In this document: one piece after another, positions 46,400 through 58,704 of the stretch
Position numbering within the stretch: the stretch's first letter is position 1
Layout of the letters: the number at the start of each line of letters is the position of its first letter
Translations under genes and position numbers: made by a program
Notes under the pieces: generated by a model
Databases searched by the model: none
What the model was told of the DNA's origin: nothing
What the model saw: the letters and a program-made list of their open reading frames with translations, nothing else
Assembly: GCA_008933995.1 (NCBI GenBank)
Contig: WARS01000014.1
Span: forward strand, 8,603,192-8,667,191
Direction of reading: 5' to 3'
DNA from: Datnioides undecimradiatus
Taxonomy: Eukaryota > Chordata > Actinopteri > Lobotiformes > Datnioididae
DNA length: 64,000 nucleotides

Positions 46400-47640
46400 C
46401 TGAGCCAGATCCAGGTACAGGCTGTACATGCAAATGCGGGGGTTCTAGTGCACCGTGGGGGCCTGCACGGCAGAGGCCAAATACATACTCGTGTTACTAA
46501 TATTAATACATGCAAATACAGAAAAACATTGCTATTAAACAGCTACTGAGGCCATACATATTATCAGTTGATTTAGTGTATCTTTTTGACAAAGTATTAA
46601 ATTTGAAAAATATGATGCTGATGTTTGCATCTGCACATTTTCTCAGTGAAAATGTCCATATTTCCACTAAATGTCAAGTCTTTATGAATAAACGCATAAA
46701 TACTATATTCATTACATAAAGCACCAGGAAGGCTGCGGGAACTGTGACATGTTATTACCATGTGCATGGCTACATTGTTGTGAGTCAAGGCAGTCCAGGA
46801 CGGCTGCTCTGAGATCAGGGTTTGTCAGCGTTGACAACATGGACCTCCAGTCTTACTGCTGCAAAAGAGGATGAAGTTGACTGAACATGTGTGGTCCTTT
46901 GAGCAACAAAAGCAGTTTGGATTTCGGTTAAATGCTAGTTTAAATTCTGAAAGCAGCGCTTATAGCGACTGATAAAAGTTCAATAATACTGCTGTAACTA
47001 CAAATGGATATTACAGAGTATTGCAAGATTGCCTCTTTTGGAAGAATTTACTGACACACTCGGCGTCAACGTTTCAGCAGCTTGCCTCGTACGTTAATTA
47101 ACAACGTTTCCTCATTATGTTAATAGAAAACTGTATTCATGTATTTGCAGTTGCAAATTAATTCTACACAAATGCAATTTCTAAGAGACAGGGCTGTCCA
47201 ATTATAACATAAGTTCACATGTCAACATACCCAGATAATGTTAATTGGATAAAGAGAGTTATGGTATAGAAAACAGACTGTTGATTGTACTACAGTTTAC
47301 TTTGGACTGAGGCTTTACATATATCCTGTCCACATCAATTACACACTGACAACAATCTCCAAAGATGATACCAAGTACCAGTTTAACACTGTCCATTGGT
47401 GTGAATGTTCTATGAATGCAATGAGCTAATCTTAGCAATAGTCAATGTCTAAATTGACTAAAATGCATTTTTTTTTCTTTACATGTTTATAAATTCATAT
47501 ATTGAACAGAGGCAGTTTTTAACATTTGGCTTGAAGCCTCACCATGGCCGTACACCACTGCTCCAACATCACACTCTTCCGCCTGCCTGTTCTCTGTAGT
47601 CCAAACTTTAAAGAGGCCTGTCTTGACCCAACCTCAGTTC
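46400..47640. other. Gene-free tract
   Basis: AT-rich unique-looking DNA. No element or exon recognised. Confidence 0.4.
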
Positions 47641-47649
47641 ACCTTTCCA

Positions 47650-47910
47650 GCACTTTTTCACCTATCCTCCCTATCTCTCCTTCTCTGTTTTCGCATGTGC
47701 TGTCGATCAAGGTTAACAATCACGCGATGCCCTACGCCTTGCATTCACCTCCGGGGCCCACGAAAACTCTCACTGTGAGAGAAAATTAGTTTACCTTCAA
47801 TTAGCATATTACTCCAATTAGCGCGTTACCCTTCGCCCCATTATCGCTGAAGTCTAATGAACAAAGGCTAATTAGAAATTAATCTGCTTTTTCCCCCCCC
47901 TCTTTTTTTT
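47650..47910. promoter_or_regulatory. Candidate conserved noncoding block, homeodomain-site cluster
   Basis: Seen: a dense series of ATTAG/TAATT sites (AAAATTAG, CTTCAATTAGCATATT, CTCCAATTAGCGCG, GGCTAATTAGAAATTAATC) together with retained CpGs (CACGCGATGCC, GCGCGTTACCC, ATTATCGCTG). This is the densest such cluster in the window. A developmental enhancer is the natural reading, but there is no conservation evidence here. Confidence 0.4.
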
Positions 47911-50439
47911 CACTTAATACAAACGACCTTCGAACACTAATACGGGATAAGACAAGGTTTTTGTTCGGGAAAATGAATCATTAATTGTTTCAAAGTAAGG
48001 GAGCGTTATCAGCCGAACAAGGAGACAATTCACAACAAAGCTACAGTCTATATTGAAAAGTAAAGATCATCAAAATCTCAATAAGAAGTTTTTACAAGCA
48101 TTTTTAAACTTAATAAGCCTTCAAAGAGAAGAACAGACTGATACACGTTTGAACTCGTGACTTATAAAATGGTTTAATCGTACTGTGAGGGACCCACTAA
48201 ACTATAAATGCAAGGAAAGACAATGAGCTAGTCTCGGTTTGATGTTGACAACCCAAACCCCAAACAAAAGAGTGGAGTGAATGTGAACAAAGTCATCGGG
48301 AGAAAACTCCAGTTGCTGCTCCACTGACCAGGAACAAGACAACAGATTCAGTTTTTACGGTGGAGTCGGGTTTATGGAGCCGTTAGGTCTTGTTTATTTT
48401 ATAGCTGACAGGAAAGAAATTGGTTTTTGTTGACCTGACCGTGTAATTAAATGCTAATTAGAAAATGGCACATAAAAAGCCGCTGTATGAAAAGGTGCTG
48501 ACACATTTTGGAGCGATGATTATTGTTGATGTTGTAGTCAAGAAGGGTTCAGTCGAGACCAAAGACATGGAAGGCTGCAGAAATATCTGTCTACGTACAT
48601 CACATGAGGCATAACGTCATCAACAGGATTTCAGTTTGGAAACTTCTTACTTTTTAACAGGCTGCTATTCAGCTGCCAACTCTCAGGTCTTGGAAGATGG
48701 AGGTTCAAGCAGCACTTGAATGCATCACGGCACAACAACAAAGACAGGTTTGACAATCAGAGCTTGCAGCAAGCAGACCTTTCAGATCAAATATAGAGAA
48801 GTAAGTGAGCGAAAGCCTGCACCAGTATGATCCTTGAACAGCGTTTTTAGAAAAAAATATTCAAGAGTAATAAAAAGGAGAGGAGGAAGAGGCAAGACAA
48901 GAGGACTTCACTTCCTGCCATCAGCCTCGTGCAGTCGTGGATGGTTGGGGTGAATCAGCCTCTCTCTAAATTTATGTTTTCAATGGTAAATAGTAGAGAG
49001 ACGTCACTGAGTTGCGGTCAATGAAAAAGACAGATGCAGCTTTTGCTGACCTTTTTCCATTGACCTGTATGTTTTTAACTCCAATACAGTGATTGTACAC
49101 AGTCGAGGCAATTGCACCAGATGGTTTGATCACTAAACTGGATCAGTGACAAAAAGCTATCCATGCAGCACTTACCACCCTCCAATCCCTTCACCCACCT
49201 CTATGCTCTTGCATAAGTGTGATACCGTGGCCAAATGCCTAAGTGCCAAAATGCATCCGAACTGTCCAATCAGACCCGTCTGGCACCTCCAGAAACTGTC
49301 TTGTGACCCCACTGGAGTTCCAGACCCCCAGGTTGAAAACCAATGCATGAGGCTGTGAGTTCTGTCAAAACTATCAGCAGCACTGTGGCTTTGTGGATCC
49401 AGTGTAGAAGCTGATGAATGACAGCAGCTGGATGCTGCTGTGTGACCAATGTGCACAAGGTGTTCTAATATGAAAATGTACTTGCCTGTAAAGTTGTTTT
49501 GTTACAGTCCACAACAACAAAACAAATTTTCAACTTGTTATTGTAGTTTTTGGTGTTTTTTTTTTTTTTTTCCATTTTTATGGCTACATCTGTTGCCATC
49601 TCTGTTGTGAATAGTTACCATGGTTACAGGTATCATTCTCTCCTATCGAGTTTAGAGGAAAAGGCTGTTTACTTGTTCAAACACTGTGTCCATGTGTCTC
49701 TACTCTGAACTAATACAGCAGACTGGCTCTTCTCAGTGAATCCAGTAATCATCATAAACTCTGAACCCCTTTCTCTCTCTCTGTTTATCCCACTCAACTA
49801 CTATTAGCAGTATCATAGCTACGTGTGGCGATCGACACATCATCAAGGCTGATCACTACCTTGCTCACCGAATCATTCTTCATCAGATAAAGTGATGTTC
49901 CCTTAGTGAACATCTAGAGGAAGATTTATATAGCTGACTGCGGACATTACTCCTGGAACATTCCTTCAGACAGCAACGAGAGCTGAATGGAAAGCATTGG
50001 TACATCCACGGCTCGAGATATTGTTACGTTTGCTTACCTTTTTATGAAAGGTCAGTTTTCTAGCTGCACGTTTTTCTTTTTTGTTGCTTGTACCAGCTGT
50101 TCTGTTCCTGTCTACTTCTCAGTCTACATAACCTGTTTCTTTCAAGGACACTGAACAACATTGCTGATGGAGACAGAATGATATTTAACACAAGAAGCGT
50201 CTTATTATCAGTTGTTGAGATACGTAAACACCCCCAAAATTAAACTGGAGGACAAGTGTTGCACCAAACAGTGTGCGAGATATTTTACTTGATAATAGGA
50301 AAATTAAACCTGCTGTCAGCACAAGGTGACATTACTAGCTTCAATTCTCTGGAAACCTTGAATATCTTCAGCAAATATCCCGGTAATAGTCATATTGCTG
50401 TTGCGTCCATCCACTCAAAATAACTAATGTCAACAATAA
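47911..50439. other. Gene-free tract
   Basis: Contains a further TAATTAAATGCTAATTAG cluster at 48442-48462 and a T homopolymer at about 49556-49571. Open frames at 49146-49458 show no domain. Confidence 0.35.
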
Positions 50440-50735
50440 AGTGAGGGGGCTTATTCTTCTGGGGAGGAGATCTGTACAAAATGTCCTGACAGCACCAACA
50501 GTATTCAAGATGTTTCAGTGTGGAGCAGTGTAGTGGATAGATGGACTGGCCAATACTGCTTTCCATGGAGCGATGTAGCTACAATGTCCTGTGGCACTCT
50601 AGAAGGTATGTTTTCTACGTATCCTCATAATCGACAGCTTTGTATTGTGTAAGCCACAAGAGAACAGACACACAGCTGAGCAGAGAGGTGTAGATCATGA
50701 CCTGCTTTAAACACTTCTTATTACCAGTAGTGCAA
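50440..50735. repeat. Dispersed fish repeat, copy 1
   Basis: AGTGGATAGATGGACTGGCC, TGTCCTGTGGCACTC and GGTGTAGATCATGACCTGCT (with TTTAAACAC) recur in the same order at about 54770-54990. Known: text of the form '..aaagtggtggaccgac..gacattgcca..' is part of an abundant percomorph repeat. Class unknown; edges approximate. Confidence 0.5.
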
Positions 50736-52095
50736 CAGGTCAAACAGCTCAATAAAACTATGATGTAGTAAGATAGTTTTGGCAGCAGGGGATACTGTTT
50801 TACCAACTCATGTGTTCTCTAGATGCATGGTGGTCCATTCACCCATTTATCCTTCCATATTACCATTTTGTATTTAGCTGTGGACAAAAATGAAATCTAT
50901 TTAGTCATAACAACTGCTTTCAAAAGTTTACTTCCTCTCAGTGACAGTCTTTTGACAGATTTTTCTGCTCTCTGTAGTTTCAAGGTATCGTATTGTCTGA
51001 TCAGATGAGCTTGATTGTGGACACAAGGTTATTCTGTCATTAAGAAGTAGATTCGCTTCAGGTATCAGGTTGACAGAAGGGTTTTGTTACATAATTTCCA
51101 CTGAATGAGTCTATTGTATAACACAAGTTACTAAAGCCTCTTTCAGTTGTCATTTTTCTATGTTCTGAGACACAGCAAAACAAACCTTTAATTCACACAC
51201 CAGGCACTGAGGTGGCAGCAGAAGTTTAGAAGTATATATCTCGAAACCTTGGCATATAAAGCTAAACTATTTGCTGTGTCTTCTTTTGCAACTTGTTGAA
51301 GTAACATTAATTGATGGTATTGACTTTCTTTATGCAATGACAGTGTTTCACTCTGATGTTGCTTGGATATCTGCTTGGTTACAGCTGAAAAGGGGTCGCG
51401 AGGTGTTGACATATGGCAAGAGCGAAATGGGACATTTGAACCCACTACGTAAGGAGAACTGTACATCACTGCATAGTATGAATTAGTTTGCTGTACTGAG
51501 GAGCAGCCATCAATGTGTCTTCCCACAAGGCTGCCACTTCAGCTTCTGTGGTTCTGCTTTGGCAGCAGCTCAATAACCTCAACAGACAAGTCAACATCCC
51601 TCTCTCGTTCCCTGTAGCCATCTTTCTTTTTACCTGCCTGCCTCTCTCTCTGTCTCCATCCATCCTCGAAATGTGTTGGCACCGTGTTCTGAGTCTCTAC
51701 TCCCCTCTCTCCAATCCTGAAATCAGTTTAGTGCCCTGCTCTGTAACCTCCCAACCTTTTTGATCTTTCTTGTTCGGTCCCAAAAGACAAACTGACATCA
51801 CTTCTCCCCCTTTCCAGCTCTTTCTCTCTCTCCCTCTCTGAAAAAGTTTGACTGTGTGTTACTGACAGAGTCTGGCTGTCATCGCTGCTAGATGGACAGG
51901 GCTGGTCGCAGATTAGATTTACAAGCATGCCAAGGATAGCAACATGCCTCTGTATCTGTCTCCCTCAACATCCATCTATCCATGCATCGCCTCCGTCCCT
52001 TCGTCACAAATAGCAAAGCTGTATGTCAAACCCAGACCTCCCTACCTGTCTATCTAATCTAATCTGTATCTCCCTCAAGTCCTGTCCATGCATGC
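50736..52095. other. Gene-free tract
   Basis: CT-rich stretch at 51600-51840 producing compositional open frames. No exon or element identified. Confidence 0.4.
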
Positions 52096-52123
52096 ATCCA
52101 TCCATCCATCCATCCATCCATCC
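52096..52123. repeat. (ATCC)7 microsatellite
   Basis: Seven tetranucleotide units preceded by ATGCATGC. Unlike 14667-14794 no LINE tail is joined to it. Confidence 0.9.
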
Positions 52124-52329
52124 ACTGAGAGCATTCTGTCATCTTTTCATTTTCTAGAAAATGTTTTATGTAGATCTCTTGTCCTATACCCATGTGTCTA
52201 TGAGACAGCTACTTTATACTTCACTGATAACAAAGAACTTATGGATTTGCTAATTTGTCATTTTACAGCACAAGTGTAATTTATAGTCAGATAATGAGGT
52301 AGTGGAAACATTTCGTGTCTGGAGACTAA

Positions 52330-52625
52330 TGGCTCACTGACACTGTGCTTTGAGCTAAATGCTAACATTTGGCAACTAACATGTTTGCAATGAAAGTGTT
52401 GAAAGGGTAGGTTACGATAGGATAAGTATTACTGAGCCTGATGGGAGCGTCCTTTATTTTTTGGAAATGTTGACCAGATGCTAGATGAAAAGTCAGAGGG
52501 ATTCAGCCCCAGTGAACATGAGTTTTCATGGCAGTCAGTCTAACAATTGGTGCCATATTTCAGTCTGAACCAAAAAACCCCAACCTGCTGGTAGAGCTAG
52601 AGAATAGTCAAATACATAATCTGAG
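52330..52625. repeat. Dispersed fish repeat, copy 2
   Basis: Seen: GAGCTAAATGCTAACATTTG, ATGTTGACCAGATGCTAGAT, GAAAAGTCAGAGGGATTCA and TCATGGCAGTC...TATTTCAGTCTG. Known: this ordered series (GTTGACC..GATG..GCTAGATGAAAAGTCA..TTTCATGGCAATCC..ATATTTCAGTCTGGACCAAA) is a familiar percomorph dispersed repeat. It lies immediately left of the piggyBac relic. Confidence 0.55.
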
Positions 52626-52826
52626 AATGAATGAATGAATTTGATGTTGACATGTTTAACCATTTGATGCACCTAAGCACATTTATGTGTTTTTGACTTT
52701 TATATTTTAGCATAAATGTATCCTTTATCTTTTATTGTTGATGATGTATGCAAGGTCTTGCATTTTTGAGTGTTCTCAATAGTTGTTTTTTTTTTTTAGT
52801 TTTTAGCCTAATGTAAACTATGTGGC

Positions 52827-52854
52827 GTTAAGGTCCCTTCACACAAAAATGTGC
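52827..52854 (+). repeat. piggyBac inner inverted repeat, left
   Basis: 28 bp starting GTTAAGGTCCCTTCACACAA, complementary to 54432-54459 with one mismatch. Confidence 0.9.
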
Positions 52855-53296
52855 ACACTGAAACCCATTCAAATCACTATTTCTGATCCTGCTCAAATAT
52901 AAAGTATAAAACATGCATCGTCTCATTTCTCCACTTCATTTGAGGCCTGTGGCTCTAAGTGTGTGCTCTGAGGGATTCCCTTCTCAATGTTATTTTTACC
53001 ATATATGGCAAATGGAGAAAATACCTGCTTTTTCTGATAGAGGGCACTCGCACTATATCCTCCCCTTCCTCTCCCCACTTCCGCTTACTTTGGACTTCTC
53101 CTGTTGGCCGGTGTGTATCATTCCCATCACGAAGCAACCTGCAGCCTGTGGAATGACCAGACAGGCCGGCACGTCTTTCGGGGCACCGCGTTGGTTAAAA
53201 CGTTTGTGTAGATTAGCAGAACCCTGCGTTTTGACGACTGCCTGTCCAGACCACAGCACCGGGGTGCGGGTAAGCTAGCAGCAGTCCGGGAAATCT

Positions 53297-53902
53297 AGGA
53301 TCTGTGGACTGCTCAGCTCCTTCTGATGTACTATCCAGCTTTGGACATTTGTGTCGAGCAACTCATGCCATACCGGGGACACCGTGAGTTTCGGCAATAC
53401 ATGCCAATGAAGCCGGCCATGTATGGCTTACAAATGTGGGTCACCTGTGACGTGCAAACATCTTATGCATGGACGGTGTAACCAAGGATGGAGGGTCATG
53501 TTGGACATGATGGGGGGGTTGACAGGGGTGACTGTGACCTGTGATAATTTTTTTTTCCTCCTTCGGGCTGGCAGAGGAGCTTCTCGGAAGGAAGATCACC
53601 ATGGTTGGCACAGTGCGCAAAAACTGACCACAGCTTCCCCCTGAGCTCCTGAGGGTACGGGGGAGACAGCCCCTCTCCTCAATCTTTGCATTGACCCCAA
53701 CTCACACCCTAGTTTCCTACATCCCAAAGCGGGGTAAAAATGTTGTCCTGCTCAGCACCAAACACCGGGCGCCAGAGATCAGCAGTGGGGAGAAAAAGAA
53801 GCCCCAGATCATACCTGATTATAACCACTGCAAGGGCGGAGTGGATACCATGGTTCACGCAATTCAGAAACATATACATACACATTTTTTTCCCCAAATT
53901 TA
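53297..53902 (+). pseudogene. piggyBac (PGBD-type) transposase, degraded
   Basis: Excises and inserts the element at TTAA. Three frames each carry a recognisable block in the right order: 53341-53481 has CVEQLMPYRG and FRQYMPMKPAMYGLQMW, ended by TAA at 53479; 53495-53560 has GLTGVTVTCDNFF; 53565-53625 resumes in another frame with GLAEELL, KITMVGTVRKN and then TGA; 53691-53902 has VSYIPKRGKNVVLLSTKH and KGGVDT. At least two frameshifts (one at an eight-T run, 53549-53556) and two in-frame stops break it. The first catalytic Asp, expected just before EQL, is Val (GTC, 53353-53355). The Asp of CDNFF and the first Asp of GGVDT remain, but the later Asp of VDTLD is Val. The C-terminal Cys-rich domain is not seen. 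It is certainly inactive. N-terminal remnants may lie in 52913-53296. Confidence 0.85.
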
Positions 53903-54431
53903 GGTGCTTGTCTGAGATGTTGATTATATTTCGCATTTCTTATATATAAAAAACATTTTTCATAATCTTTGTCTCTGGTCTTTCTTGTACCATCACCCCC
54001 AACCCCAACCGCATACCCACCACCTGTGTGAGAAAGCAGTGTGAGCTCTGCTCTACACGGAGAGTTGTTTACTACACCTGTAAAAAAAAAAATGTGGAAA
54101 ACATGTTAGCAAGGAGCATTACAACACAATTTGCAGCTCCCGCCTCCCCTGAGCTCTTCTGAATGCCGTTGTTATGTTATGTTATTATTATTGTTGTTAT
54201 TGTTATTCAGGTTGTGTTCATTTATATATCTTGTTCTTGCTCTATTTTATGTTTTATGTTTATAATAAATAAGTGTAAATGGGTATATGGGCAATTGGTG
54301 AGGTTCATTGTTACAGCACAAAAATAATGAATATATGGTATGATTAGGACTGATGCATGTTTATAAAAAAGCTTAAATACAGTAGAAAATCATACTCGTT
54401 AATAGAATATTTTACAGCTTGATTTAAATGA
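53903..54431. other. piggyBac interior, noncoding remainder
   Basis: AT-rich, with (TTATG)n/(TTATTG)n-like text at 54170-54210. No coding seen between the transposase relic and the right end. Confidence 0.5.
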
Positions 54432-54459
54432 GCACAATTTTGTGTGAAGGGACCTTAAC
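54432..54459 (-). repeat. piggyBac inner inverted repeat, right
   Basis: Reverse complement of 52827-52854 with one mismatch. TTAA is at 54455-54458. Confidence 0.9.
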
Positions 54460-54491
54460 ATAACTTTTTTGAAGGTGCATCAAAGGGTTAG

Positions 54492-55010
54492 CTCCTGCTG
54501 CTAGCACAGGATGGAATGTCAGAAAACACCAACACACAAAAAAAACCCCATAAAGTCAAAAGCCATCCTCTGTATGAAATATCATGTCAATCCATCCAAT
54601 TGCTGTTCAGGTCCTTCACTCAAAACCGTAAACGTGAACCTCCTGTTGGTGCAAGAGACAAACATCAGGGCATTACAGTAGGAAAAACAGTAGGTTTCAT
54701 CCTCTGGAGACCATAAATATCTGTACAAACTGTAATGATATTAAAACAATGGTTCTCAGCAAAGTGGAAGACTGACCTACTGGCCAACACTGCGATCAGT
54801 AGGGCCACCTGGTTCAAATGCCCTGTGGCGCTCAAAAAGGGTTTTATCTGTTTCCCCATAACTGATGGCATTGTTTTGTGTAACAGACAAAGGCCTCAGG
54901 ATTCTAAAAGTTAAAGTTCATTGACAGAAATTCACATAAACAGACATGAAACTCGAGCATGGGTGTGTAGATCATGACCTTCTTTAAACACCATCCTGAG
55001 TTATCTTTCT
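54492..55010. repeat. Dispersed fish repeat, copy 3
   Basis: Seen: CATGTCAATCCATCCAATTG, CCTCCTGTTGGTGCAAGAGA, TTTCATCCTCTGGAGACCAT, AAGTGGAAGACTGACCTACT and GTGTGTAGATCATGACCTTC. The first three are phrases of the same percomorph repeat as copy 2; the last two match copy 1. It directly abuts the right end of the piggyBac relic, so the transposon sits inside or between repeat units. Confidence 0.55.
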
Positions 55011-55880
55011 CTGTGTATATTTATCTGCCCATTCATTGATATGTCTCCTCCTGCTCAATCTCTATCCATCTATTTAGTTATCTCCCGCCAGCCCTCCCTA
55101 AATCAATCTGTCTGTGTACCTCTCCATCTCCACATCTATTCATCCTTCCCTCTGGCCTTCTATTCCTCTCCCCATCATCAATCCCCTGCTTCCTTTTAGA
55201 GAAAACTGCATTGCCTCCCCCCCAGGCAGAGATTACTCTCAAACCTTTGGAAAATGTAAAGAGTGCTAGCAATCATTGTATGCTCAAAAAAAGAAAAAGA
55301 AAAAACAAAAAAAAAAAACAGAACTCAACTTCAGTGAAGGTCGGCTTTCAGTGTTTTTCTTGATAGACCTCCATTTACATTGTCTCTTTCTACCTTCAGG
55401 ATCCTTTCATTGGTCTATCTACATATCACTAAATTAAAGTTCATCCTGCAAATAAACACAAGTGAAAAAACACACATGGCCACTCAGTATTCATCGAAAG
55501 TTTATCACAGATATCACAACATACGTATAACGATATGTAGTCAAGCCATCATCACCCCCCCCCTATTGTCAGATACTTCATGATGTTCCACTTAATCCTT
55601 ACATTATTTCTTCTACCTTAAACAAATCAGGTGGTGTGGCATAACCAGTAGGATAACCAGTAGCATAACCACTTTTGCTGTTGTTAAGGTTTGATTTACT
55701 TTAGGAAACTACAACTAGGTTAAGTTGAGGGGGAAGAAACAAGTCTAACTTAACTTTGACTGGAAGTTTGGGACAAACACACATATCTAATGGGATTGAA
55801 CTATGTATGAGATGTACAGACATTCTGAGAACTTTTCATTTTTAATTTCAACCTGTGCTAATTGCACATGCAATGCAGAC
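55011..55880. other. Gene-free tract
   Basis: Contains an A-rich run at 55286-55319 and a short CATAACCAGTAG direct duplication near 55640-55670. No coding seen. Confidence 0.4.
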
Positions 55881-56400
55881 GTTAACGCAAATAAAAATGT
55901 ACCCAAAACGTTCATATAGCTGTCTCCAGTGTCAAACTCTGTAAGCCAAACCAAACTTAATGTCCTTCTAATAATGTTTGATGCCACGATAAAATTGCCA
56001 AAGCACACATCCAGCAGATACAGGACAAAGTGAAAACTCATTGGAGTCATTTTTTCCTTCTGCCTGATGTAAGTCCAATAGTTCTGCTCCCTCGTCTTGG
56101 TTTTGGTATGCACCAGCTCCTAAGGAAAACATCTGCATGGCTTCTCAACGACCCACTATGTTCACTAGCTTGCTAACTCTGCTGTTTTGTGCTGGACATC
56201 CAGAACGGAGTCAGTTTATCAGAGCTTTTCAAGCCTTTGGTATCCTTTAGTACAAAGCAGCAGTTTAGGATGGTAAACCTTAGCCTGCTGTGCACCATTT
56301 CCCATTCCATCTTACAGAATTTGAGTGGACCGGATTGGACAGGATTTTTAGATTGAAACACTTTCATCCACGGACAAGTTGCCATGTCATTAAAGGACAT
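55880..56400. repeat. Possible dispersed fish repeat
   Basis: Phrases such as GCACACATCCAGCAGATACA, GTGAAAACTCATTGGAGTCA and GTTTTGTGCTGGACATCCAG resemble, from memory, wording of an interspersed fish repeat. No ends or internal copies were found in this window, so this is tentative. Confidence 0.25.
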
Positions 56401-58700
56401 GTACAGCTACCTAAGTTGCCTGAGGCATGATTAAGCCTTGCTATACCAACCACCCACTAACTTCTAGATTAGAGCTCTTGAACTACTTTACCCAAGCGTA
56501 ACACGAGTGAATGTGGTCTCGTTAGGAGAGGCCACAAAACCCAGAAGTTTATTGTACGTTCTTATAAGGCCCCAGGTCTTAATCCTGACTGACATTTTGT
56601 TATACTTTCAAAGGCATCGGTGGGAATCACTGCAGTTTGAAACCACTTTACTGGATCAGAGCTTTGAAAAGGCCTTTTTACAGGTGCTATGTATCTTCAG
56701 CTTTCTCCTGTTTCTCTTTTTGCTTTCTCCGTCTCACTTTTCACCCTTTTCATAGTCTATCACTGGGATCTGCATTCATTTATCTGCTTTCACTTCTCTT
56801 TTTACTGATTTTTTCAAGGACTGGATTTATGATGTATCTCTTTCCTTCTTTCATCGCTTCATCTCATCTTTCAACCCACTCTGGCATCAAGATTATCTCC
56901 TCTTCTCTCTTCTATCTTATAGTTTCTCTTCTCTCTCACATTCCCTCTACAACCCAGTGTTTTTAAAGTACTATATGGTGACTTTGTTGTTAAAATAGTA
57001 ACCAATTTGACTCGTGCTAACTTTGCACTTGGCACACCCACATATGGGAAAGGCTGCCCCAGCAAAAACAATAATTGGGCCAGTTTACTGAGCATTAAGC
57101 TTTCTAAATAAACTGTATCATACATAAATTATACCAACAACTTTCTCTGAGTCCTGCAAGTAAAAACTGAAATTAGCCCATTGGATTAGTAATTGCAGGT
57201 AGCTGGACAGGGGTAGACGAAGAATGCAATGCAGATGAATGCTAATACTTGTGTTGTTGGCTGAAACAAGTACGGGACCAGCTGGAGCACAAATAAACTA
57301 CAGCCAAACCAGATGTAGCCATAATGAAGCTGTGTTATGAGGTCACTATATTTATTTTTAATAGAAATACTGCATGCATGATTTATGAACTGCAAACCAA
57401 GTGCTACTCTATAGGAGGGACTTCATGCATTCTGATCTCCTTTATTTGTCCCACGGGAGGAAATCTGCAATGTATTCAAGGTCAAGTGTGTAGGATTTAT
57501 GAGGATATATGAACATGAACTATGAACATCTTTTTCTTACACTGGCCTGTATAAGGGGGCAAGCTTTGCCCATTCTTCCCAGTCGTGTTTGTCGAGTTCC
57601 CTCATTTTTTTTATTTCTTATTTTCATTTTTAGTATTAGCTAGAACTGTCTTGGTTTTGTGTGATGATAACAGCAATTGAAATCACACAACTGGGTCAAG
57701 ATTGTTTTCTGCGCAGCACCACTACTCTACATCCTTAAGCCACATATTGGTGGTTTGGGACGGTTTTGGTTTGCATTGTGATGGGTTAAATGGTTTTGGG
57801 TGAGTGAAAAAGCACCCGGGCTAGTTTATCCTGAGTTTTGAGTGGGTTGAATACATTTGTTTTGTTTTCTTTATTTGAAAATAGATTGGAAAATAGTTTG
57901 ATAGTTACATTATAAAATGTTGCCTTCTTGCACATGTATGAACACTTGAATCGATGGTTTATTATGTCATTACTGGCATATTGAACGGTTGCAATGAACC
58001 ACAATACTTATTCTTCTTATACTTATCCTTATTTATTATTTACTAATTCTTTGTATTGTTTATTATAGTTCATATATGTTTGTTTTTTTGTTAATTAGCT
58101 TACCTCAAATACACTCTTAACAGCCAGTCATGACGTAAACCACAATGTTAAACTTTGAATTTCATTCCTGTGACTGGTGTCAGCAGGTAGCGCCTGCAAA
58201 GTATGAGAATCATTTTAATAACACTTTTACACTGCGTAAGCCTCTTTCACCTACACATATCTGAAAACTCAAACTGCTCTGGGACTGTTAGAACTACTGT
58301 TGCAGTTCACTGCACTTTGTGGAAAGTAACAGGAAGCCGTATTATATCTTATGGCATTTTCTGCACAGTGTGCATTAGTTTTACATTTTTCTTCACAACC
58401 TTATAGGTCTTTTTTGAAAACCACATAAAAATGCTGAAAGCAGATAGCAGGGCAATTATGGTAAGTACTTTCCCATAACAGAGCAGTGAGGTAAGAATGA
58501 GCGTTCCAGCATGATCTGATCCCTGATCAAAGACAGATGATTACATGTAAACATCAAGATGCCATATGAAATGAATATGTCTAAGATGTGAACTGAAATA
58601 CACATTAGAGGAATCATACTCTGCCCGGGTGTGCGTACATACACTAATACTTGAAAACCCATGCTGCAAAATGAAAAATAGACACACACGCACACATGCG
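56401..58700. other. Gene-free tract
   Basis: TC-rich stretch at 56690-56950 yields hydrophobic compositional frames. The rest is AT-rich unique-looking DNA. No exon or element was supported. Confidence 0.4.
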
Positions 58701-58703
58701 CGT

Positions 58704-58704
<1 letters not shown>

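Larger units (their letters stand above)
52656..54491 (+). mobile_element. piggyBac-type DNA transposon relic, with outer and inner inverted ends
   Basis: Seen: outer ends TTAACCATTTGATGCACCT (from 52656) and the complementary AGGTGCATCAAAGGGTTA (to about 54490) match at 14 of 15 bases inside the TTAA, though the right-hand target copy is TTAG. Inner ends at 52827-52854 and 54432-54459 are a 28-bp inverted pair with one mismatch, and each contains TTAA followed by GGTCCCTTCACAC. The interior encodes piggyBac transposase fragments. Two readings fit: one element with strong subterminal repeats, or a piggyBac element (52832-54454) nested within a ~200-bp piggyBac-type MITE. TTAA targets are diagnostic of the superfamily. 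Confidence 0.8.

Noticed and set aside
52080-52130. Spaced ATCC/CATC units as a CRISPR-like array
   Set aside because: A simple tetranucleotide microsatellite without unique spacers; the organism is a vertebrate.
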